A DNA stretch of 64,000 nt, taken from contig JAGVSM010004262.1 in assembly GCA_022494885.1 (NCBI GenBank), positions 62,001 through 126,000 of the forward strand. Direction: 5' to 3'. Below the pieces are notes generated by a model, which made no database searches, was not told where the DNA came from, and worked only from the letters and a program-made list of their open reading frames with translations. This stretch comes from Micrasema longulum (taxonomy: Eukaryota; Arthropoda; Insecta; Trichoptera; Brachycentridae). Of the stretch, positions 56,401-64,000 are shown one piece after another; the stretch's first letter is position 1, and the number at the start of each line of letters is the position of its first letter. The position numbers and the translations under genes are program-made.

Positions 56401-57644
56401 CTATTTTTGTATATATTTAGTTTTATTATTTCGTTTTCGCTCAAATACGTTTCGAAACTTCACCGATATAAATAACACTCTTATTGCATCGGTTGGTTGG
56501 AAGAAATTAGATTTTTTAAATTTAAAAATAAATCAAATTCGTTGACATTCGCTAAACTCTTTCCACGCGTATAAATCCGTTTTGTAATCATAATCATAAT
56601 CGGTAAACAGAAATATCGCGTACTTCACTCGTTGCAGGGGATATTATCGGTGCACTATTTCATCTTAAATTTTACTATTATTCAGGCCGTGTAATAAAAC
56701 ACACCGTAATGGAAAACTTTACACGTGTAGAATATGAAACGGGCGGTATTTGACTTGCAACGTCAGCCTTGGTCCGCCGCGATCACGCGTCGATCGGAAA
56801 CTGCATCGCTTGCCTTAAACTGAACCCGATAATAATATTATCGTAATTGAGACGTTTTAATGATTCGACTCAATTACGAAACTGGCACTGTTTATGTGTG
56901 TACTAGATGCGTTGACCGTTGGAATTATAACAAGTTTTGACACACTTACAATATGCAGTTGTGTTACCGTCGGCGTTGCGTCGGTCCATACTCCAAAGTA
57001 TCCGCAGTCCAAATGCATTTATATTTGTCTCGTCAATAATACTTGCTTCGTTTTTTGGATTGCGCTTAAAGAAACTTATCTATCCTACACTATTTCGGTA
57101 TGTAGGTTGTGTTCTTTCCTAATCAACTCCCTGTTTTATTAGATGTATATATTATTTTATTTACAGAATTGTGATTTTGTTATCTATCTAAGCTATCTTA
57201 TTTGATATAATAATAATAAATTGTGGTTTTCGTGATGAGAAAAGCTAATTGAATAATAATATATTATTTGTAGCCTTCAATGAGAATTCCATCATCTGTT
57301 CGAAGATTCCCCGTAAATTGTAATGTGTATAATAATTTAATTATTTTAATTTCTTGTCAGATATGTATTATGTATGTTTCCTTCCATACGGTTTGACTAC
57401 GAATGTACGAATGAAAAATGAACACATACGGCTCTCGATTATCTATGAAAAGGCCAAAAGTCACCACTTCCCGTCGCATGATACTCGTATTATTTTTGTG
57501 ACCCTCTGATATTATTGTTGAAATGGTTTCTTTTGTTTGCCGTGAATGTGTTGGTTACGTGTAGAGGAATTCAACCTTCGATATGTAACCAAAAATGTAA
57601 AAATACTTAATACCTGATACATCGCATTTCGTAAACCATCGCCA
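56401..57644. other. unique-looking intronic DNA, nothing recognised
   Basis: A GC-richer unique segment lies at 56740-56830. The two overlapping plus frames at 56894-57142 lack domains. Confidence 0.4.
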
Positions 57645-57830
57645 TTTTTGTAATGTTTCATGTTTCATGGGGCACTGCGTTAGTACACCGACCGCTACAT
57701 GTCTCGATTATTTTATTAAATAAATGTAAAGTGATCAGTCTTACGCCTACGGCGCCAGTCCAGAGACTGTTAAATGTGTGCAACAACAACACATTTTTAA
57801 ATAAATATTTCATGTCAGGCACAATATTGT
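57645..57830 (-). mobile_element. SINE, family A, head missing
   Basis: ATGGGGCACTGCGTTAGTAC, GTAAAGTGATCAGTCTTACG and GCGCCAGTCCAGAGACT match the family A body at 4545-4680. It stops at TTTCATGTCAGGCAC, so the tRNA-like part is largely gone. Confidence 0.6.
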
Positions 57831-57939
57831 TTTTGCTTTCTTCATTCTAAAAATTATGTAACAATCTATTACTTACCTGTAAGAATTTTAACAGTTACGA
57901 CATATCTTTTTGAATGGATTCTTATTCTTAAAGTCCACT

Positions 57940-58220
57940 TTTCGCGCCACAACAGGTCAGGAGGCAATTCCAGTTTCCAGACTATCTCATCATATTCGCC
58001 ACTACTCGGCCTTACTTCCCGTCCGATGCAGGATACGCGGGACTATTCCTACAGATAAGGCTGGGGCTTTTGGCTTTGTTGCCTCGTCCAGAGTCCAGAT
58101 AAGGTCCGATACTGTTTAGGCGTATCTGGCTTATCGGCCGCCCATTCCCGTACCGAGCAGTCCGGGCACCGACTCGCCCCCAAATGCGATACCGGAATAC
58201 GCCTTTCGGTGACAAGTCGT
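57940..58220. repeat. probable mobile-element fragment, moderate GC
   Basis: It begins with CCACAACAGGTCAGGAGGCA, shared with the SINE-like element at 33730. The following block to 58210 is GC-richer than its flanks and open on both strands (57910-58119 plus and 58012-58215 minus), with no domain recognised. Confidence 0.35.
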
Positions 58221-58284
58221 AACATTATTATTTCGTACTGTATATTTCTCGGACTTACAGTCTATTACGTTTCCCAATGCGACA

Positions 58285-58430
58285 ACATTAACCCCCGTGT
58301 GACTATATTGTCAGTGGTCACATAAGTCTACGTAAAATACATGACTTGATACATTATATCTCTCTTATTTAAAAATAAATTAAGTCATATTTTACTATGA
58401 CAGGCCTTTATTATGTTACGTATTATATTT
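58285..58430 (+). repeat. dispersed repeat R2, copy 3
   Basis: TTAACCCCCGTGTGACT, GTCACATAAGTCTACGTA, ATATCTCTCTTATTT, AGTCATATTTTACTATGACA and GGCC align with the copies at 40155 and 41690, in the same orientation. Confidence 0.6.
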
Positions 58431-58779
58431 ATTAAAAATATCCAGTCTTTTGCTTAATGTAACGCGATGTTACATCACCTTCTCCAACGGGAGTTTAGCT
58501 GTCTTCTGTAAGTCAAATTAAACGCGAATTACGATGCATTAGGCATGTCAATCAGGTACATAACACAATTTATCCAATCTTCCCACGCCAATGTTGCGAT
58601 TTTTTTGTATTTCCCTCTTTTACAGCCAACCTATTTTAAATTGGTTTTTACTACAATATTACTAATTGACCGGTGTACATTTTCCCATACTCTCTTAAAT
58701 CGTATTTTCCGTTCGCGATTCTAGCGGTACTCGCTACGTTGATCATTCATAAAAATTGAACAAAGGCAGATACATTTTC

Positions 58780-59090
58780 CCGCGCATCGTGATTGCGCTC
58801 CGGGCCGTCGGGCGTGTGATCCTATCCATCGCGGTCTCCCACGTGGCGTGGGCGCGCTGGCACCGCGAGCTCCGGCAGTCAGCAGTCAGCCACGGAGCCA
58901 CGCGAGGCACGGGTGCGGGTACGAGTGCCGGCGCACTCCGCAGCAGCATCCGACCCAGTCTGACCTCGGATATCTCATGAATGAACACATCTGCGACCGG
59001 ATGGCGAATGGCGGAAGGCGGACGGGCTCCGCTTCGCGCCTCGCCCCGGCCGCGACCCTACGCAACACGCGAGACTACGTAATATCGACT
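58780..59090. promoter_or_regulatory. GC-rich island in the intron
   Basis: The dense CpG block contains a CACGTG at 58840-58845. Frames are open in four phases (58743-58988, 58756-58980, 58848-59114, 58886-59068), which reflects composition. It may be an enhancer or alternative first exon. No donor with a matching start codon was identified. Confidence 0.3.
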
Positions 59091-61984
59091 CCCATGTATG
59101 GATTATTTATCTAGTACGTGGATTTTAAACTAAACTCTCTCATTCTTTTCTATTTCTTTCTCTCGGACAGATAGCACTTAGGCTTTTAACATTTTGAATC
59201 TTATTAGGAAGCGTTCCCGACGTACGTCTTACTCAATCAGATTTCCGCTTTGTTACATTATGGACCTCGCTATTAGGATTGTCGAGGCATTAGTATTGTT
59301 AAGCCATATATCATTTCCGCTGGAGCTACATTTGTGTCGGTACTCACTTAACGGTGAATGGAGACCTGTTGGACCTCGCAATTGTTGGAGTAGGATCATC
59401 GCCATTCATAGTTGTCACTCGCCACTGCTCCATACCTATATCGGACGCGCCTGATTCCGTGCGGAGTTGCGAGCGGACGCGGGCAGTACGCGTCAACTAC
59501 AGGATGCACTCTCAAATGGCACAGTTACATGGTGCGAATGGTGTCGCAGACCGTATATATTACGTAAGATACCTATTTTTCTCTCTAATTATGCACTTCG
59601 TTCAATTAGACTAGACTAGACTAGGCACGCTGAGGTTATAAATTGGTCATCGGATAAATAATCATCTCGGCCAAATTAGTTGATGACTTTCCGGTCTATA
59701 TTTCTTACTTACTTCTCAGTCGAGAACGGGTGTCGGAATAATAAGTAGTAAGTGATATTGCGATGGAAATAGCTCAGTTCAACCGCCTAACGCATATTTC
59801 CGTTACGAAATCCGCGTTGGTATTTCAATAACTGAGAACCTTTGCAATGTGTTTCCGGTGGTCGAATGGTGATCCTCGCGACTTAACATCGGATTTTGTG
59901 TAACAGTGGCGGGGAAATGGACACCGCGGGATTTTTCCCTTTTACGGTTTACCAATCTACTTACGCCTTACTGACTTCCGCAGCTGTAAATAACGCGCAT
60001 TTAGCCCTATTTTGTGTTTTCCTAAACTGTATAAAAATATTTTCTTTTGAATATACACGTGTACCGGAGTATCTGAGAAAACAGGCTGATGTGCCATATT
60101 AATTCACTTATATGATGTCCATGTGTATAAATATTTAATAGCGATTGTCTACTTTTCCCCGGCACGTGTTCATATTTACATGATATGCGGTTTATTTACA
60201 CGAGCTTAATATTGACTGTCCATATTTTTTATACTCTGTTTAAATCAATTTATTGAAAGTACTGAGTAAACGAGTATGAACATTTAAAATCGTTTATGTT
60301 TACAGCATAATCGCTAATAACGTATTTTTATCTTATGAATGCACTGATTGCAAAAAAGATAATCCTCAAATTATTGTACATGTAATTGTTATTATTTATT
60401 ATATTGATTGACTTTTTCGTTCGTACCTAGTACCTACCTACTAGCTTTCGCTCGTTCCGGCATTTTTGTTTTTGTTTATGTATTATTCCAATCACATTCG
60501 GTATAATGACTAGGCGCGTGATGTCATCCCAAACTGTCATAATGATGTCACGATGATTCGCGTCTTTGTTTATTGGCGGTGTATCCACGATCGGTTGTTG
60601 TTTGTCTATTTATATAAACTGCAAAAGATAATAGGTAGCTTTGAAGTCAATTTAATAATATCCTTCAAATGGGTGGTGTATAGGTTTTCCCACGCTTGTT
60701 GCGTATGTCATATCCTCCTACAGTCGTGTGGTCGAAACCTACTCAGCTTCAAATGAGTCAAAAACCAGTAGTTATCACTGACTACATGATACTACCTACC
60801 ACCTACCAGCTTCATTCGTTGCTACGGCTTTCTGATTTTGATATTGTTTGGTGTACGCAATGGCTGCCGTATTCAGTATAATGCAATTAGATTGTGTTAA
60901 GTATGTTTGCAAGTATACATAACCTAAAATATAGCACCGTGTGCACAGTGAAATAAAGATTAAAACGGTATTTCTTTGTGACTTAATTGTTATTAAATCG
61001 CATTTACATAACACTCGCGGGAGCCTTGCAGAATATTGTGCGCGACTCCCCATCTGTGTACTGATTATTATTGTATAATGTATTTTCTGTGATAATACTA
61101 GTATGCGGTAATTATCGGCGCCATCGTAACGCCGCCGATTGTACTCCCCGCTACGTAATAGGCAAAGCATACTTAGCATATCGAGCCGTGATCGCCAAAA
61201 CATCGTAGTCGACAGGAGGAATATTTTACGGGATAATATTTTTTCTTCCCAGTTATTAAGGAATATACTTTGTAGGTTTCGTTTCGAATATTCATTTTAT
61301 GGATATCAATAAGTGTATTTCTTGTTCATCGAGAGGAAAGAGTGTTCGGTAAAATATTTTTTGTCGGTTACGATGTTTTGGCGATCATGCCTCGATATAC
61401 ACGCACTTACTTTTTTACCTTCAAAACATGCTTCATTTAAAACTTCAACAGAAAAATATGGCATTTTGTATTTGTTGCACTAACTCTGTGTTTACTCACT
61501 GTATAATAAAAAATAACACTTTCTTCAACTAATTATTATTTATTTAACGGCCGACCTGTTTCGATGCTACAAAAGCTTTCTTATCAAAATATAATTTAGA
61601 AATGAATACGAGTATTATCCTATTTTGTAATTTTAACGGTGCCTACTAAATACTAAAATCTAATTCATACGGAGGCAATAAGTAAGAAGAAAAGACCTTA
61701 TATCGAGTAATATTTTATGTTTTGTGGATGTATTGAGTGAGGGAGTTGAAAATTCTATTAAAACTGAATTATTATTTTTTATTCTAATTATAGTAAAATA
61801 CGGATTTTATTCAACGGTATTTCTTCTAAAATTTGGTATGTGTTACAAGCAGTTAAAAAAAATCGAGTGTCGTTTGATTTACCTTTTTTTTCAATCGCAT
61901 CATCGATGTACCGTATCAAGATGCAGGGTCATTTAACGCATCTGAATTCTCACCGAATCGGCCAATAAATTAGCCAAGTTCCCT
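59091..61984. other. unique-looking intronic DNA, nothing recognised
   Basis: Moderate GC at 59190-59560 and 60990-61210. No domain was seen in any frame, including 60796-61203 minus. No repeat homologue in the window. Confidence 0.4.
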
Positions 61985-62165
61985 TCGTCTGTGGGTCCCA
62001 CGTGACGTGTGACGTGGGCGGCCTTCCCCGCCGCCCGCGCCCGCGCGGCCGCCAGCCGCGGCACCCAAGGCCGTCTCGACTGCTCGACTCTCGACCGCGC
62101 CGCGCCGCGCGCCGCCGCACGCGCACGCCAGTCGCTCGCCGTAGCGATGTCCCCGTGGTATATCT
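61985..62165. promoter_or_regulatory. GC-rich island with E-box and bZIP-like words
   Basis: CACGTG at 61999-62004 overlaps the first TGACGTG-type word (62003-62009) and is followed by a second at 62010-62016. A dense CpG block of GCCGCCCGCGCC type runs to 62130. The frame at 62002-62322 runs straight through and shows only Arg/Pro-rich sequence. Confidence 0.35.
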
Positions 62166-62772
62166 CGGTCTTTCGATACTTCGGATAAATGTACTCGATA
62201 TTTTATATTCGTTCCTTTTACCAAACAGTTTAGTTTTCCTCCAAACTAAAAAATCTCTTTATGTACAATATTGTTTTACCTCTTGTAATGGTGAAGTCTT
62301 GTTTTATGAATTGTTTTTATAATAACGTTAAAATGTTGAAAGTTAAATATGCAGAAAACGTATTTTTAAACCATGAAAAAAGAGACGATTTTATCTTACG
62401 AATATTAAAATGTTGCATTTTCACAACAAGAAATAAATTTGTCTTTTTACTGACCGATAATTCATTTTTATGTGTGTACTTAACACCAAGTTTTTAGTAT
62501 TCATTTGAGTAGTGGTAAAAGCGTTTAGCTATTTTTATGACATCCCGGGTTCCAACCTCTCAAGATCGACCTGAAATATTTTTATTTTTTAAAATCTATA
62601 ACAGTAATTTGTTTTCTTGGAGTGGCATCAAAAGCGTATTGATTATCTTACATTGTTTTGCATTACTGATATTCATTTTTTCTTGTTTGACTACGATATC
62701 TTTACTTTTAGCAGTAGTAGAGTAACTGACAAAATTTCCTTGTGTAAAAGTAATAAGATATTATTTAAAATA
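62166..62772. other. AT-rich intronic DNA, nothing recognised
   Basis: Plus frames at 62261-62497, 62537-62725 and 62617-62907 overlap and are AT-driven. Confidence 0.4.
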
Positions 62773-62861
62773 GCGAATATCGGTTTCCAAATTTTGTTCG
62801 TTTACTTGGTAACGAATCATTTTATTAAAACAGTATTCGTTAATCGGTATAAAATAAAGTA
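62773..62861 (+). repeat. direct repeat G, unit 1
   Basis: This unit carries CGAATATCGG, ACTTGGTAACGAATCATTTT, ATTCGTTAATCGGTATAAAA and TAAAGTA. It is colinear with unit 2 at 62959-63040. Confidence 0.55.
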
Positions 62862-62958
62862 CCGCTTGTTTATGTATTTATTGCACATTATGCTTTTTAT
62901 AGCATAGGCATTTATGTTTTCAAAAGATCATATTAAAATAATAACGAATTAATATTAT

Positions 62959-63040
62959 CGAATACCGGAACATGTTCGATTACTGAGTAACGAATATTTT
63001 TATAGAACCGGTATTCGTTACTCGGTAGAAAATAAAGCAT
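62959..63040 (+). repeat. direct repeat G, unit 2
   Basis: This unit carries CGAATACCGG, ACTGAGTAACGAATATTTTT, ATTCGTTACTCGGTAGAAAA and TAAAGCA. Both units contain ACGAAT words and their inverses (ATTCGT), so each could itself fold. Confidence 0.55.
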
Positions 63041-63059
63041 TACATATTGAACATCTTTA

Positions 63060-63267
63060 CTTTAGTCGCGCGCCTTCGGTTCCCCGCTAGTGACTAGTGA
63101 GTGCTCTTGTAACGTTTCTCGTCCCAGTTCGCAACCGCAGCAGTGATGGAACCCATAACGGAAGTCTAAGTGCGGGTTAGTTTTTCGCGAGGTATTTTCT
63201 CACTTCCCCCGAAAGTTTACGCTCTCTCAAGAAAAAATATTTCATTTTAGCCTTCATGAAAGTCAAG
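63060..63267 (+). promoter_or_regulatory. GC-rich block ending in a candidate alternative first exon
   Basis: CpG-rich DNA at 63066-63215 is followed by an ATG at 63256 and just four codons (MKVK), ending AAG at 63265-63267 with GTAAAC directly after it. That is a good donor in phase 0, the same phase as the donor at 45212, so it could splice to the same second exon. The ATG context is weak (T at -3), and TTTTAG at 63245-63250 could make it an internal microexon instead. There is no clear initiator. The call is speculative. Confidence 0.25.
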
Positions 63268-64000
63268 GTAAACTTATTGTCTACATATGTGCATAATGTC
63301 ATAAGACCTTTTTTAAGGCCGGGTTGTTTGATCAGTAGAAATAGTAAAAAATTAAAAGTAAGTTTAAGTTTTATAAAAATATTATTTCTTCATACAAAAA
63401 AATATTCTGTTTTTGAAATTGTTACTATTACTTTCGATTTTTAACTATTACTAACGATTTAACATCCCGACGTTATAAATTAAAGTGTGGCTCGATTCAC
63501 CGATATTTCGATTTTAAGTGATTTTCTAGACAAGTTAATAGTGGGTCATTTATATTTGAAAAAAAAATTTACTGACGTATTTAATCTGTGAACTTTGTTT
63601 AATCGATTAAAAAAATTAATCGTAAACAAATTCCAAGGTTCCGAGTGTCTATTGAAACACTGTAGGAAATTGATTCGGAGTCGTTATGTGCGTGTGTGTA
63701 ACTAAATCTATTCGACATCTTGACGGATAGATGGATACCGATTCCTTCGTTTCTTGCGTCTTTAGTTTCGTGTTATTTTTTTTAGCTTCAAATCCTCGAC
63801 ATTATGAAATAATAATATGTAGGTACCTATAGTTTGCGGTAGTCCTCTATTATTTGAAGTAACAAACACTTCGCCAAAGTGTTTATCGACATTTATTTTT
63901 CAAATATTTAATCAACCGCGATATCGCTATGTCGAAATATACTTTATAAAAAACATTTTTCTTCGCCATCTATACAGCGTCGGCCTATTATAGTGAACGT
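63268..64000. other. intronic DNA to the window end, nothing recognised
   Basis: AT-rich with several ATCGAT-like and TATCG words. No exon, acceptor with a continuing frame, or repeat was recognised. Confidence 0.4.

Larger units (their letters stand above)
45213..64000 (+). other. inferred large first intron, reaching beyond the window
   Basis: No exon continuing the 45078-45212 frame was recognised before the window end, so the intron is probably at least 18.8 kb. It is poor in transposons compared with 1-43,000 (one LINE, two SINEs, a few small repeats) and contains several GC-rich islands, the pattern expected of regulatory introns. The extent is inferred. A short exon missed by eye is possible. 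Confidence 0.4.

Noticed and set aside
58743..59114. Several overlapping frames in the 58.8 kb island
   Set aside because: The same compositional effect. None has a recognisable domain.
1..64000. CRISPR arrays, insertion sequences, operons, telomeric (TTAGG)n arrays, LTR retroviral elements
   Set aside because: None was seen. The window is insect nuclear DNA, and no paired LTRs, gag/pol/env order or telomere repeats were found.

Overview
The window reads as insect nuclear DNA, most likely from a moth or butterfly. It is AT-rich, has no bacterial-style gene packing, carries several families of tRNA-headed SINEs, many 5'-truncated non-LTR retrotransposons of the kinds common in Lepidoptera (an RTE-like group and several Jockey/CR1/R1-like 3' ends), pogo-like and fold-back MITEs, and frequent GTAGGTAC words. 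The species is not identifiable by eye.

Bases 1 to about 43,000 are gene-poor and repeat-rich. I see five RTE-like fragments, about a dozen other LINE 3' fragments on both strands, five copies of one SINE family (two of them further right), four of a second, and several fold-back or MITE families. Two dispersed repeats of unknown class occur in three and four copies. No host exon could be supported here. Two small GC-rich or E-box-rich patches (about 1.6 kb and 32.6 kb) could be regulatory.

Bases 43,690 to 45,215 form a CpG-rich block that looks like a promoter with a first exon. It holds a CRE, tandem forkhead-type sites, an Inr-DPE core promoter match at 44,635-44,668, a leader with two upstream ORFs, and one convincing coding exon at 45,078-45,212 on the plus strand. 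That exon encodes 45 residues and ends in a phase-0 splice donor. Residues 15-29 resemble the Sin3-interaction helix of Mad/Mnt-type repressors. The gene is not firmly identified.

From 45,213 to the window end there is no second coding exon I can defend, so the simplest reading is a first intron of more than 18 kb. It has few transposons (one LINE, two SINEs, a few small repeats) and several GC-rich islands (45.7, 48.6-49.3, 58.8-59.1, 62.0-62.2 and 63.1-63.3 kb) that may be alternative promoters or enhancers. One of these, ending at 63,267, has a tiny ATG-bearing exon candidate whose donor phase matches the main exon. The contrast between a repeat-littered upstream region and a clean intron is typical of a developmental or transcriptional regulator locus.

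No RNA gene, CRISPR array or prokaryotic feature was found. All tRNA-like sequences look like SINE heads.
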